Assembly (NCBI RefSeq): GCF_024714495.1
Contig: NZ_JAMZMJ010000001.1
Coordinates: forward strand, 124,001-188,000
Length of the DNA: 64,000 nt
DNA from: Marinoscillum pacificum
GTDB lineage: Bacteria; Bacteroidota; Bacteroidia; Cytophagales; Cyclobacteriaceae
Direction: 5' to 3'
This document shows positions 17,737 through 26,977 of this stretch, piece after piece. The stretch's first letter is position 1, and each line of letters opens with the position of its first letter. A program made the position numbers and the translations under genes. The notes under the pieces were generated by a model that worked only from the letters and a program-made list of their open reading frames with translations, was not told the DNA's origin and did no database searches.

Positions 17737-20295
17737 ATGTCAGACGATATTGAAAATGTGCCTGGAGAAGATTCAGGATCGACCGGTTCCGGTACTAACA
17801 TTATCCCGATCAATATAGAAGACGAAATGAGAGGAGCCTACATTGATTATTCAATGTCGGTAATCATTTCCAGAGCCCTTCCAGATGTAAGAGACGGCTT
17901 GAAGCCAGTACACCGTCGTATTCTTTTTGGAATGCTCGAATTGGGGGTTAATTACAACAAGCCTTACAAAAAATCTGCTCGTATCGTAGGAGAGGTATTG
18001 GGTAAGTATCACCCTCATGGTGATAGTGCTGTTTACGACACCATGGTTCGTATGGCACAGCCCTGGTCCTTGAGATATGAATTAGTAGACGGTCAGGGTA
18101 ACTTCGGTTCCGTAGATGGTGATTCACCAGCTGCTATGCGTTATACGGAAGCTCGCCTGAGGAGAATTGCAGATGAAATGCTGTCTGATATCAACAAAAA
18201 CACCGTTGATTTCTCTCCAAACTTTGACGATAGCTTAAAAGAACCAAGTGTATTGCCCGGTAAACTGCCGAACCTTCTATTGAATGGTTCTAGTGGTATA
18301 GCCGTTGGTATGGCAACAAACATGGCGCCTCATAATCTTAATGAAGTAGCTGATGGTATTGCCGCATACATAGATAATAACGATATAACAATAGATGAGC
18401 TGACCAAATTTGTGCTGGCTCCAGACTTCCCAACAGGAGGTATAATCTATGGTTACCAGGGAGTTCGTTCTGCTTTTGAAACAGGAAGAGGACGTGTAGT
18501 AATCCGCTCTAAAGCAGAAGTGGAAACATTGAAGTCTGGTAGAGAGCAGATTATCGTAACAGAAATCCCTTATTTGGTTAATAAAGCGTCGATGATTGAA
18601 AAGACTGCTCAGTTAATCAATGAGAAGAAAATAGAAGGTATTTCTGATATTCGTGATGAGTCCGATAGATCAGGTATGCGTATCGTATACGAGCTGAAAA
18701 AGGACGCTATACCGAATATCGTATTAAATAACCTATACAAGCAAACACAGCTTCAATCTTCATTCAGTGTGAACAATGTGGCGCTTGTAGCAGGTAGACC
18801 TAAAACGCTCAACCTCAAAGATTTGATCAAATATTATGTTGATCATAGACATGAGGTAGTTATCAGAAGAACTCAATACGAGCTAGAAGAAGCAGAAAAG
18901 CGTGCACATATCTTAGAAGGATATTTAATTGCTTTGGATCACCTGGATGAGGTGATTGCTTTGATCAGAAGCTCCAGAGATCCAGAGATAGCGAAAAATG
19001 GCTTGATGGAAAAATTCAGTTTATCTGAAATCCAGGCAAGAGCGATTTTGGATATGCGTTTACAGAGACTTACAGGTCTGGAACGTGAAAAAATTCAGAA
19101 GGAATACGACGAAATCAAAGAGCTTATTGAAGAATTGAAAGCCATTCTTGCTGATGAGGGTAAGCGTATGGAAATCATTAAAAATGAGCTTTTAGAACTG
19201 AAGGATCGCTACGGTGATGAGCGAAGAACGTACATTGAGCATGCGGCTGATGAGTTCACTGCAGAAGATATGATTCCTGACGATGATATGGTAATTACCA
19301 TTTCTCATGAAGGTTATATCAAACGTACACCTTTAGTAGAATACAAAACACAAGGTAGAGGTGGAGTTGGCTCAAAAGCAGCAACTTTCAAGAATGATGA
19401 CTTTACTGAGCATCTATTTATAGCTTCCAATCATAACTACTTACTGATCTTTACAGAGTTTGGTAAAGTATTCTGGCATAAGGTATGGGCTATCCCAGAA
19501 GGGTCCAAAATATCTAAGGGAAGAGCTATCCAAAACTTGATTAACATCGAGGCAGATGATAAGGTGAGGGCTGTAATCAATGTGATCAATTTGAATGATC
19601 CGGATTATATCAATAACAACTTCTTGATCATGTGTACAGAACGTGGTACGATCAAGAAAACATCACTAGAAGCCTATTCAAGGCCAAGACAGAACGGTAT
19701 CAATGCGATTACCATCAACGAAGGAGATAAGTTATTGAATGTACGCTTGACAAACGGTGATAATCATATCGTAATTGCTTCCAACTCTGGCCGGGCAATT
19801 AACTTCCATGAGTCTGATGTAAGACCAATGGGTAGGATGGCTGCTGGTGTGCGTGGAATCAACATGAAAGATGGTGAGTTTGTGATTGGCATGGTCTGTG
19901 TAGATCATAAAGACCCAGCCAATTTATTGGTGGTTTCTGAAAACGGATACGGAAAGCGTTCTGAGTTTGAAGAATACCGTATGACCAAGCGTGGTGGTAA
20001 AGGGGTGAAAACCATGAATATCACTGAAAAAACAGGTTCACTTGTAGCAATCAAAGATGTGATAGAAGATGATCACTTAATGATTATCAATAAATCTGGA
20101 ATTGCGATAAGAACAGAAGTGAAGAGTTTGAGAGTAATGGGTAGAGCTACACAGGGAGTCAAACTCATTAGACTAAATGAAAAGGATTCAATTTCAGCAG
20201 TTGAAAAGATTTCCAATATCGAGGAAGAAGAAATTGAAAATCCGGATGAACTGAATAACGAAGGAGGAGAAGTTCAGGAGAACTCAGAAGAATAA
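17737..20295 (+). CDS. gyrA: DNA gyrase subunit A
   Basis: The DNA-cleaving subunit of gyrase, which introduces negative supercoils together with GyrB. 852 residues. The winged-helix/tower domain has the catalytic Tyr136 ([12 protein letters not shown]). The quinolone-determining region reads [10 protein letters not shown], with Ser97 and Asp101 at the positions of E. coli Ser83 and Asp87, so it is wild type. The C-terminal pinwheel carries the GyrA-box variant QGRGGVG near residue 543 and a second RGGKG repeat. An acidic tail ends the protein. gyrB is not in the window. The TPR gene follows 34 bases downstream. Confidence 0.98.
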   Translation: MSDDIENVPGEDSGSTGSGTNIIPINIEDEMRGAYIDYSMSVIISRALPDVRDGLKPVHRRILFGMLELGVNYNKPYKKSARIVGEVLGKYHPHGDSAVYDTMVRMAQPWSLRYELVDGQGNFGSVDGDSPAAMRYTEARLRRIADEMLSDINKNTVDFSPNFDDSLKEPSVLPGKLPNLLLNGSSGIAVGMATNMAPHNLNEVADGIAAYIDNNDITIDELTKFVLAPDFPTGGIIYGYQGVRSAFETGRGRVVIRSKAEVETLKSGREQIIVTEIPYLVNKASMIEKTAQLINEKKIEGISDIRDESDRSGMRIVYELKKDAIPNIVLNNLYKQTQLQSSFSVNNVALVAGRPKTLNLKDLIKYYVDHRHEVVIRRTQYELEEAEKRAHILEGYLIALDHLDEVIALIRSSRDPEIAKNGLMEKFSLSEIQARAILDMRLQRLTGLEREKIQKEYDEIKELIEELKAILADEGKRMEIIKNELLELKDRYGDERRTYIEHAADEFTAEDMIPDDDMVITISHEGYIKRTPLVEYKTQGRGGVGSKAATFKNDDFTEHLFIASNHNYLLIFTEFGKVFWHKVWAIPEGSKISKGRAIQNLINIEADDKVRAVINVINLNDPDYINNNFLIMCTERGTIKKTSLEAYSRPRQNGINAITINEGDKLLNVRLTNGDNHIVIASNSGRAINFHESDVRPMGRMAAGVRGINMKDGEFVIGMVCVDHKDPANLLVVSENGYGKRSEFEEYRMTKRGGKGVKTMNITEKTGSLVAIKDVIEDDHLMIINKSGIAIRTEVKSLRVMGRATQGVKLIRLNEKDSISAVEKISNIEEEEIENPDELNNEGGEVQENSEE

Positions 20296-20329
20296 CATTA
20301 ACACGAATACAATAGTAACTGAATAACCA

Positions 20330-21499
20330 ATGACAATGAGAAAATCATATTTGTTTGTACTTGCGGCACTAATTGCGGTTTCAGCATATTCGCAAAAGAA
20401 GCCAAAAATCAATGCAGCAAATTCCGCGAGAGAGAAAGGAGAGCTAGCAGAAGCTAAGGCAATCATTGATGAAGCGATTGTTCACGAGAAAACTAAGGAT
20501 GACGCTAAAACATGGTATTACAGAGGGTTGATTTATGCAACCATTGATACTACGTCCAATGCAGATATTGCGGCTTTATCTGATAATGCAATGGAAGAAG
20601 CAGTTAAGGCATTTGACAAAGCACATGAATTAGATCCTGATGAAAAAGGTCTTTATGTGACTGGGAATATGGGTATTCCTACATTGATGTCACAGCAGAT
20701 AAGCGAATATTACTCGTTTTATTACAACAAAGGTGTTGAGGGTTTTCAAAATGAGGAATTCCAGACCGCAGTTGATAACTTCATCAGCGCTTCTATGGTA
20801 ATGCCTGAAGATACCAACGCTATAGTGAATGCTGCATATGCTGCACACAATGGTGAGTTGTTCGAGCAAGCTGTAGAGCTTTATGGAACTGCAATCGATA
20901 AGGGAGCATCAAGTACAGACCTTTATTACAATCAGATCAATATCATGATTTCTGGATTGAAAGACAATGAAGGAGCCCTTGCTTTAATCGACGAGGCTTT
21001 AAAAGTGTTACCAAATGATCCAAATCTTTCTAAGCAAAGAATCAGTTTGTTGATCCAATTGGAAAAAGTGGATGAAGCAAAAGCGGATTTAACTAAAGCT
21101 ATCGAGAACGAGCCAGATAACGCTGATTTATATTTCTCTCTTGGAATTCTTTTAGGTGAAACCGAAGATTTCGAAGGTGCTAAAAATGCATATGTAAAGG
21201 CGGTCGAGATTGATCCAGATCATTATGGTGCTAATTTCAACCTTGGTGTTGAATTAATTAATGAAGCTCAGGATGTAATCAAAGAAGTAAATAACCTTGG
21301 AATGTCTAAAGCAGATCAAAAGAAGGCTAGAGACATGCAGCCAGTTATTAAGGATAAGTTAAAAGCTGCGCTTCCTCAGTGGGAGAGAATCTACGAATTG
21401 AAGCCAGAAGATACCACAACTATCGAAACTCTTGCATACATCTATAATAACTTAGATATGAAAGAGAAATTCAACGAAATGTCTGAAAAATTGAACTAA
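20330..21499 (+). CDS. Secreted tetratricopeptide-repeat protein
   Basis: 389 residues. ATG at 20330 or 20336 is followed by a signal peptide (MRKSYLFVLAALIAVSAYSQ). The rest is TPR helices, for example AKTWYYRGLIYATID, AVDNFISASMVMPEDTNAIVNAAYAA, ADLYFSLGILLGETEDFEGA and YVKAVEIDPDHYGANFNLGVEL. The protein is probably periplasmic and a scaffold for protein contacts. It lies directly after gyrA and ends at a strong terminator. TPR arrays alone do not tell the partner. Confidence 0.85.
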   Translation: MTMRKSYLFVLAALIAVSAYSQKKPKINAANSAREKGELAEAKAIIDEAIVHEKTKDDAKTWYYRGLIYATIDTTSNADIAALSDNAMEEAVKAFDKAHELDPDEKGLYVTGNMGIPTLMSQQISEYYSFYYNKGVEGFQNEEFQTAVDNFISASMVMPEDTNAIVNAAYAAHNGELFEQAVELYGTAIDKGASSTDLYYNQINIMISGLKDNEGALALIDEALKVLPNDPNLSKQRISLLIQLEKVDEAKADLTKAIENEPDNADLYFSLGILLGETEDFEGAKNAYVKAVEIDPDHYGANFNLGVELINEAQDVIKEVNNLGMSKADQKKARDMQPVIKDKLKAALPQWERIYELKPEDTTTIETLAYIYNNLDMKEKFNEMSEKLN

Positions 21500-21521
21500 G
21501 TAGTTGATATAAAGAGATTTG

Positions 21522-21558
21522 AAAAGCCAATAGACTTGTTCTGTTGGCTTTTTTTTGT
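21522..21558 (+). terminator. Rho-independent terminator after the TPR gene
   Basis: An 11-bp stem AAGCCAATAGA / TCTGTTGGCTT (one G-T pair) with a short loop, followed by at least seven T. It ends the gyrA/TPR transcript. Confidence 0.88.
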
Positions 21559-21565
21559 ACTTTTG
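21536..21565 (+). promoter_or_regulatory. Promoter overlapping the terminator
   Basis: TTG at 21536-21538 and TACTTTTG at 21558-21565, separated by 19 bases, fit the phylum's -33/-7 promoter layout. The -33 element lies inside the terminator hairpin. It would serve the 130-residue gene at 21699 with a leader of about 125 bases. Confidence 0.5.
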
Positions 21566-21698
21566 CTTCTCTCGCATCGATACGAAGAATATAAGTCACC
21601 AAAACAAATATTGTCGTTCGATAACTTATTTAACCTATCAAGGTCTGTTTCTAGACGACATCAAAGTGAATTATATCTATTAACCAACCGCAGTTAAA

Positions 21699-22091
21699 AT
21701 GAGCAGTATACGTATTTCTGCTAAAAGTATTGATGATCTTAATCTCATCTACAAAAAGGTTAAAAAGGAGTTTGAGGCTCTTGATACCATTAAATTGAAT
21801 CAAGAAACGCTAGACTATGAGATTCATTTAAAGAGAGTTCAACTCGATGGGTCGATTAAAGCCATATGTGATAAAGTAATTGATACAGATGATCTTTTAG
21901 ATGATGAGTCTGTATTCAATGAATTTACATGGAAACGCTTAATACACATGATGAATATTGACAAATGTCCTGTTGCATTAAGGCCACTAAAATCTGTTTG
22001 GACTGACCTGAATGAAGCGAAACAAAAAGCCTGTTTCAATTATTTGTGTGAAGAAATGGAAATAACTTCTGCAGAAGAAATTGAAGCTTGA
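21699..22091 (+). CDS. Small cytoplasmic protein of unknown function
   Basis: 130 residues, acidic and helical, with no signal peptide. The N-terminal half resembles a coiled coil (IDDLNLIYKKVKKEFEALDT). It carries three cysteines in the C-terminal half and an acidic end. Its last 52 bases overlap, tail to tail, the end of the MORN-repeat gene on the other strand. A promoter and a rather long leader precede it. No family was recognised. Confidence 0.65.
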   Translation: MSSIRISAKSIDDLNLIYKKVKKEFEALDTIKLNQETLDYEIHLKRVQLDGSIKAICDKVIDTDDLLDDESVFNEFTWKRLIHMMNIDKCPVALRPLKSVWTDLNEAKQKACFNYLCEEMEITSAEEIEA

Positions 22092-22828
22092 TCTATGAAA
22101 TTGATCGGTCTACTGGTTACATAAGTGTTTCCACCTCTAGTTGTACAGCTACAAATTACTTCGTCACCATCATTGATATTTTCAATTTTCACAAAGTGAT
22201 ACCCATCTGTAGATGGTAATGGATTTACTCCTTTCGCTGAAGGATCCAGGTATTTGCCATTAACTAACTTACCGGTATAAAACGCTTCTCTATAGCAATC
22301 AGGAATGGTAAACTTGAGTATATCATGCCCATTGTAAAAATCAGTTTCTATATTAATTCGGCGCTCAGGAATACGATTGCCGGTGGTTGTATACTCAATT
22401 AATCCAGTTCCATGCAGATTATTGAAGTATTGTGCCTTGGCCTTAATAGAGCCATCATCATAATAGGTTATTCTTTCTCCATTAATTTTATTATTGGAAT
22501 AGGGAGTTGTGGCATATAGGCTGCCATTTATATAGTATTTTTTTGAGACTCCTTCTCGTTTACCATTTATAAATTTCATCTCCAACTGGATCTTCCCATT
22601 AGAGTAATATCTTGTGGCTGGTCCATTTTTCACATCTTTATCATAGGTAATGGTAGTTTTCACATTACCAGCAGGGTAGAACGTGCTGACTTCACCATTA
22701 CGAATGTCCTGTTCAATGATATGTTTACCACCATTTGTTAATTTTATTACTTTATAATCTGGAACAGTAAAAATCAACAAAAGTGTCCCGCCTAGAAAAA
22801 CCCAAAGTAAATTGTAGTACTTAATCAT
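22040..22828 (-). CDS. MORN/YwqK-type repeat protein, membrane-anchored
   Basis: 262 residues. One N-terminal membrane segment (about 5-25, LLWVFLGGTLLLIFTV) places the rest outside the cytoplasm. Residues 45-165 form repeats of the MORN-like YwqK type: YPAGNVKTTITYD, YYSNGKIQLEMKFINGKREG, YYINGSLYATTPYSNNKINGE and YYDDGSIKAKAQYFNNLHGTG. Proteins of this kind are often labelled as YwqK antitoxin relatives, but no toxin gene lies nearby. The C-terminal 90 residues are a separate beta-rich part. The gene ends convergently within the 130-residue gene. Confidence 0.8.
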   Translation of the reverse strand: MIKYYNLLWVFLGGTLLLIFTVPDYKVIKLTNGGKHIIEQDIRNGEVSTFYPAGNVKTTITYDKDVKNGPATRYYSNGKIQLEMKFINGKREGVSKKYYINGSLYATTPYSNNKINGERITYYDDGSIKAKAQYFNNLHGTGLIEYTTTGNRIPERRINIETDFYNGHDILKFTIPDCYREAFYTGKLVNGKYLDPSAKGVNPLPSTDGYHFVKIENINDGDEVICSCTTRGGNTYVTSRPINFIDQASISSAEVISISSHK

Positions 22829-22909
22829 GGTGACAACTATAAGTTTAGTTATTAAATCTAATAAATAATTTGTTTCGTAGGTAAGATTTCATCAATTTCA
22901 TACTGCCCC

Positions 22910-23608
22910 ATGAATTTAAGTATCATTATACCTACCCTGAATGAGCAACAAAACATTGCTCAATTACTGAAACAGCTGACTAATAATAAGAACGCTGATC
23001 ATTATGAAGTAATTGTTGTTGATGGAGGTTCAACAGATAGTACACTTGAAACTATTCGACAATTTCCAACAGTCATTTTGCTGAAGTCTCCAACTTGTTC
23101 ACGCGCTGCTCAGATGAATTTTGGAGCATCAAGAGCTAAACATGACGTGCTCTATTTTGTGCATGCAGACCTGGTTCTCCCTGATAGTTTCTGTGATGAC
23201 ATTCAGGAGGCACTTTGTAAGTCTTATTATGGTGGCTATCGATATAGGTTTGATTCAGGTACTTCATTACTTAGCATTAATAGTTTTTTTACCAGGTTTC
23301 CAATGATGTGGTGCAGGGGTGGTGATCAGACTTTGTTTATTACTCGTTCTTTATTTGAGAAACTAAATGGGTTTGACGAATACTATTGTGTGATGGAAGA
23401 TTTTGATTTGCTTCGGAGAGCTAAAGAAATTGCTAAGTATCACATTATTCAAAAGGATGTAATCGTTTCTGCTAGAAAATATGCTGCAAATGGCTATTTG
23501 AAAGTGCAATTGGCAAATCTCAGAGCTTTTAGAATGTTTAACCGTGGAGAGAATCCGCAAAAGATTAGAAGTTATTATAAATTGGCACTGGGACTAAAAG
23601 ACTATTAA
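22910..23608 (+). CDS. Family 2 glycosyltransferase
   Basis: 232 residues, a GT-A fold cytoplasmic transferase. MNLSIIIPTLNEQQNIAQLL and VIVVDGGSTDST form the nucleotide-sugar site. The DxD-like metal site is in FVHADLVLP. GFDEYYCVMEDFDLLRRAKE is the usual acceptor-side ED motif. The protein is short and has no membrane segments, resembling the transferase-2 group that occurs near radical-SAM/selenodomain genes. It shares the A of its TAA stop with the ATG of the next gene, so it is translated together with the MBL-fold hydrolase. Confidence 0.88.
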   Translation: MNLSIIIPTLNEQQNIAQLLKQLTNNKNADHYEVIVVDGGSTDSTLETIRQFPTVILLKSPTCSRAAQMNFGASRAKHDVLYFVHADLVLPDSFCDDIQEALCKSYYGGYRYRFDSGTSLLSINSFFTRFPMMWCRGGDQTLFITRSLFEKLNGFDEYYCVMEDFDLLRRAKEIAKYHIIQKDVIVSARKYAANGYLKVQLANLRAFRMFNRGENPQKIRSYYKLALGLKDY

Positions 23609-24339
23609 TGAAACTAAAAGTTTTAGGGTGTGGTGATGCCTTTGGATCTGAAGGAAGATTCAACACCTGTTTCCTTCTACAAGATGATCAATACAATGTT
23701 CTAGTGGATTGCGGAGCATCTACATTGATTAAACTTAAACAGCATAAGATTTCACCTGAAAGTATTGATTTAATTGTTATTACTCATTTTCACGGAGATC
23801 ATTATGGTGGTATTCCGTTTATAGTGATTAGCAATAAGCTAGAATATCAACGATCCAGACCACTGATCGTAGTTGGGCCAGAAGGAATCAAAGAAAAGGT
23901 ATATCAGCTTCAAGAGGCGTTGTACCCTGGTACCTCTCATCTATTAGAAGAAATTGGTGTAGAGTTTTATGAATACAATGACACTTTCAGTGAAGTTTTG
24001 GCTGGTATTGAAGTTCGTGGATTAAAAGTGACACATGCACCGCCTTCAAATCCTCACGGAGTACAATTGAAAATTCGAGGTAAGTTATTTGGGTTCTCAG
24101 GCGATACCGAATGGGATGACAACCTTATTGAGCTGGCTGAGTCAACGGATTTATTTATTCTTGAGTGTAATAATTTGACAAAGGATTCTCCTGGACATAT
24201 AGGGTTTGAAACTGTCCTGCTAAAAAAGAGCCTATTAAAGACCAAGCGTTTGTTTTTAACTCATATGGGATCAGAAATGATTGCCCAATCTGATCTAGCA
24301 GTAGAAAGGCTTCAGGAAAATCTGGAAGTTGATTTTTAA
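23608..24339 (+). CDS. MBL-fold metallo-hydrolase (RNase Z-like)
   Basis: 243 residues. The signature THFHGDHYGG (about 62-71) supplies the zinc-binding HxHxDH ligands; later ligands are in HAPPSNPHG, FSGDTEWDD and LTHMGSEM. The layout, with MKLKVLGCGDAFGSEGRFNT at the start, matches the RNase Z/arylsulfatase-like branch of the superfamily. It lacks a clear exosite arm, so tRNA 3' processing is not certain. Start and stop overlap with the preceding glycosyltransferase (TAATG). The gene ends convergently with the DNA glycosylase, overlapping by 4 bases. Confidence 0.87.
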   Translation: MKLKVLGCGDAFGSEGRFNTCFLLQDDQYNVLVDCGASTLIKLKQHKISPESIDLIVITHFHGDHYGGIPFIVISNKLEYQRSRPLIVVGPEGIKEKVYQLQEALYPGTSHLLEEIGVEFYEYNDTFSEVLAGIEVRGLKVTHAPPSNPHGVQLKIRGKLFGFSGDTEWDDNLIELAESTDLFILECNNLTKDSPGHIGFETVLLKKSLLKTKRLFLTHMGSEMIAQSDLAVERLQENLEVDF

Positions 24340-25004
24340 AACCCTAAGGTGTCCTTGTATTCCTGAATGAACTCTTGCTTTCTTTTCAATCGATATTGCA
24401 TGACCCAACGTGGATGTGGTAATGGCTTAATGGATTCAAATACACCGTATTTTTTGTTCAGATCCTTCAGAAATTTGATGTTATCACCTTTGCCAATACT
24501 GTAAGCTACAGATGTGTTCAAGGGAAAATCCAATTGTTTGACCATTAAGTCTTTGGCGTAATCTAGAAATAAGTCTTTAAATCCTTTGATGTCATAATAG
24601 TTTAGATTCTTATCATCATAGACATAACCAAGAGGTGATATAGAGGAAATGTAATAGCGACTGTAAAAAGTTTTTGGGCCTCCACAGGCTTGAATCATTT
24701 CATAGATAAAAGTACTAGACAGCTCAGCTCGTTTATCCAAGTCATTTTTTATTCCACATACAGCCTCTAAATGGACGGGATCAGTAAATGGTGCTCCAGT
24801 TAATCCACCACCAAACCGACCCGGGTTAATGCCGAATAAAACTACTCGCTCGTTGGTGTCATTGTAATATTGATGATAGAACTTCTTGGTTAGTTCCCAT
24901 GCTTGTTGATCTTTGTAGGGATTAAGCACGACTATGTCTTTAGCAAGTCCTTTAGGAGGTGTTAAAGCCTGGTAGAACTTTAAAATTTTATCAGCAAAAG
25001 TCAT
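24336..25004 (-). CDS. SMUG2-like uracil-DNA glycosylase family protein
   Basis: 222 residues, cytoplasmic. The motif VVLFGINPGRFGGGLTGAPF has the active-site Asn/Pro-Gly pattern of the uracil-DNA glycosylase superfamily. LPHPRWVMQYRLKRKQEF near the C-terminus is the second, His-Pro motif. This combination marks the SMUG2/DUF4918 group common in Bacteroidota, which removes damaged or deaminated bases in base excision repair. Its start is only 18 bases from the divergent start of the pseudouridine synthase gene, so the two must share a very compact promoter region. Substrate specificity is not read from the sequence. Confidence 0.8.
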   Translation of the reverse strand: MTFADKILKFYQALTPPKGLAKDIVVLNPYKDQQAWELTKKFYHQYYNDTNERVVLFGINPGRFGGGLTGAPFTDPVHLEAVCGIKNDLDKRAELSSTFIYEMIQACGGPKTFYSRYYISSISPLGYVYDDKNLNYYDIKGFKDLFLDYAKDLMVKQLDFPLNTSVAYSIGKGDNIKFLKDLNKKYGVFESIKPLPHPRWVMQYRLKRKQEFIQEYKDTLGF

Positions 25005-25022
25005 ATTGTGAAGATATCATTC

Positions 25023-25610
25023 ATGGCGAAAACGAAAAACTATTTTATCATTTATAAGCCCTATAAAGTGCTCAGTCAGTTTACTGATGAAGATGGAAAT
25101 ATGGGGCTGGGTTCTATTTACACTTTGCCAAAGGATGTGTATCCTGTCGGGCGGTTGGACTTAGATAGTGAGGGTCTATTGATATTGACCAATGATCGTC
25201 AATTAAACGGTGCATTACTGAACCCTAAAAATGAACACAACAGAACATATTGGGTAGAGGTAGAGGGTGTGCCTTCTGAAGAATCCCTTGAACAGTTTCG
25301 AAATGGTTTAGATATAAATGTTAAAGGAACTTACCATACGTTACCGTGCCAGGTAAAAGTCATTAGCGATCCTGATCTCAAAGAACGAAATCCGCCGGTA
25401 AATTATGATAAACACCCGATACGAACCTGGTTGGAAGTGAGGTTGATAGAAGGCAAAAACAGACAAGTTCGTAAGATGACGGCTAAAATTGGTCATCCAA
25501 CTTTACGCTTAGTTCGCGTAGCAATTGAAGATTTGAATTTGGCCCCTTTACAATCAGGAGACATTACTCAGATTTCGGGTAAAGTACTGAATAAGAAACT
25601 AAAATTATAA
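25023..25610 (+). CDS. rluE: 23S rRNA pseudouridine synthase, RluE-like (RsuA family)
   Basis: Start set at ATG 25023 (195 residues) rather than the in-frame GTG at 25008. KNYFIIYKPYKVLSQFTDED is the RluE-type N-terminus, VGRLDLDSEGLLILTND holds the catalytic Asp, and LIEGKNRQVRKMTAKIGHPTLRL is the closing motif. No S4 domain is present, as in E. coli RluE, which modifies U2457 of 23S rRNA. The exact target in this organism is inferred from that similarity. It is followed after 10 bases by the GH13 lipoprotein and is divergent from the DNA glycosylase. Confidence 0.87.
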   Translation: MAKTKNYFIIYKPYKVLSQFTDEDGNMGLGSIYTLPKDVYPVGRLDLDSEGLLILTNDRQLNGALLNPKNEHNRTYWVEVEGVPSEESLEQFRNGLDINVKGTYHTLPCQVKVISDPDLKERNPPVNYDKHPIRTWLEVRLIEGKNRQVRKMTAKIGHPTLRLVRVAIEDLNLAPLQSGDITQISGKVLNKKLKL

Positions 25611-25620
25611 TTGAATTCAT

Positions 25621-26976
25621 ATGAAAAAGCTTGAATTGCAAATCTTGGTGTTTGCTTTATTTTTATCAGCTTGTACTTCTACATCTACCATGAATGAATT
25701 GCCTAACATTACACACCCAGAATGGGTAAAGGATGCATCGATCTATGAAGTAAATATTAGGCAGTTTACCCCTGAAGGAACATTCAAGGCTTTTGAAAGT
25801 CATATACCTAGACTGAAAGAACTTGGCGTGGACATATTGTGGTTGATGCCCATTCACCCAATCGGAGAAATAAATCGGAAAGGCACTTTAGGGTCGTATT
25901 ATGCTGTCAAAGATTATCGTGAAGTGAACCCTGAGTTTGGTACTAATGAAGACTTTCAGCATCTGGTAGACCTTATTCACCAACATGATATGAAAGTGAT
26001 TATTGATTGGGTAGGGAATCACAGTAGCTGGGATAATGAGCTCACTAAGTCACATCCGGAGTGGTATTTGCATGACTACAAAGGAGATTTTATTCCTCCC
26101 ATTGGTTGGGACTGGTCAGATGTCATTGTATTTGATTATGAGCAAAAAGGGCTCAGGGACTACATGATAGAGTCTTTAAAATATTGGGTTGAGGAGTTTG
26201 ACATAGATGGCTATAGGTGTGATGTAGCTGGATATGTGCCAACAGATTTTTGGCTACAGTCCAGACGATCATTGGAGTCAGTAAAACCTGTTTTTATGCT
26301 TGCAGAATGGGACGATCGGGCCATGCACTATGCGTTTGATATGAGCTATGCCTGGGAACTAGAAGAAACGATGCATGCCATTGCTAAAGGAAATAAAAAT
26401 GCCACAGCTTTGAATGCATACATAGCCAAAATGATCAATAGCACTCGACTTACCGAAATCAAAATGACTTTTACGAGCAACCATGACAAGAATTCCTGGG
26501 AAGGTACAGTCTTTGATCGATTCGGATTAGCTGCTCAGAATTTTGCAGCTTTCACCTACATGGTTGAAGGAATGCCTTTAATATATAGCGGACAAGAAGT
26601 GGGATTGAAACAGTCTCTGTCATTTTTTGAGAAGGATCAAATAGCCTGGGGTGATCATCCATTCAATAGTTTATATGCCAGGTTGAACAATCTTAAAAAA
26701 GATAACAAAGCGCTTTGGAATGGGGAATGGGGTGGAAGAATGCTTCCATTAAAGACCAATAAACCCGAACAAGTTAATGTGATCTTTAGAGAGAAAGATG
26801 GGAATAAAGTGGTTGCATTATTCAACGCTTCAGACAAGGAAGTAGTATTTTCAGTAGAGGATAAAGTATACAGCGGAGAGTATAAAAGCTTTAATGGTAG
26901 AAATACCGTCGAACTAACAGAAGATCAGCAGTTTACTTTAGGTCCTTGGGGCTATCAAATCTATACAGCGAAGTGA
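25621..26976 (+). CDS. GH13 alpha-amylase family lipoprotein
   Basis: 451 residues with a lipoprotein signal (lipobox LSAC), so probably attached to a membrane and facing the periplasm or outside. The TIM barrel carries all catalytic acids: nucleophile D201 (GYRCDVAGY), acid/base E229 (FMLAEWDD) and D289 (TSNHDKNS). The start of the domain shows SIYEVNIRQFTPEGTF and WLMPIHPIG. A short all-beta domain C ends the protein. It should hydrolyse alpha-glucans or maltodextrins. It ends one base from the convergent ABC transporter gene, with no terminator visible between. Confidence 0.92.
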   Translation: MKKLELQILVFALFLSACTSTSTMNELPNITHPEWVKDASIYEVNIRQFTPEGTFKAFESHIPRLKELGVDILWLMPIHPIGEINRKGTLGSYYAVKDYREVNPEFGTNEDFQHLVDLIHQHDMKVIIDWVGNHSSWDNELTKSHPEWYLHDYKGDFIPPIGWDWSDVIVFDYEQKGLRDYMIESLKYWVEEFDIDGYRCDVAGYVPTDFWLQSRRSLESVKPVFMLAEWDDRAMHYAFDMSYAWELEETMHAIAKGNKNATALNAYIAKMINSTRLTEIKMTFTSNHDKNSWEGTVFDRFGLAAQNFAAFTYMVEGMPLIYSGQEVGLKQSLSFFEKDQIAWGDHPFNSLYARLNNLKKDNKALWNGEWGGRMLPLKTNKPEQVNVIFREKDGNKVVALFNASDKEVVFSVEDKVYSGEYKSFNGRNTVELTEDQQFTLGPWGYQIYTAK

Positions 26977-26977
26977 A

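Noticed and set aside
17737-20295. Possible quinolone-resistance changes in gyrA
   Set aside because: The key positions read Ser97 and Asp101, the wild-type residues.
22040-22828. Toxin-antitoxin pair involving the YwqK-like protein
   Set aside because: No toxin-like gene is next to it; the neighbouring small protein is convergent and not recognisable as a toxin.
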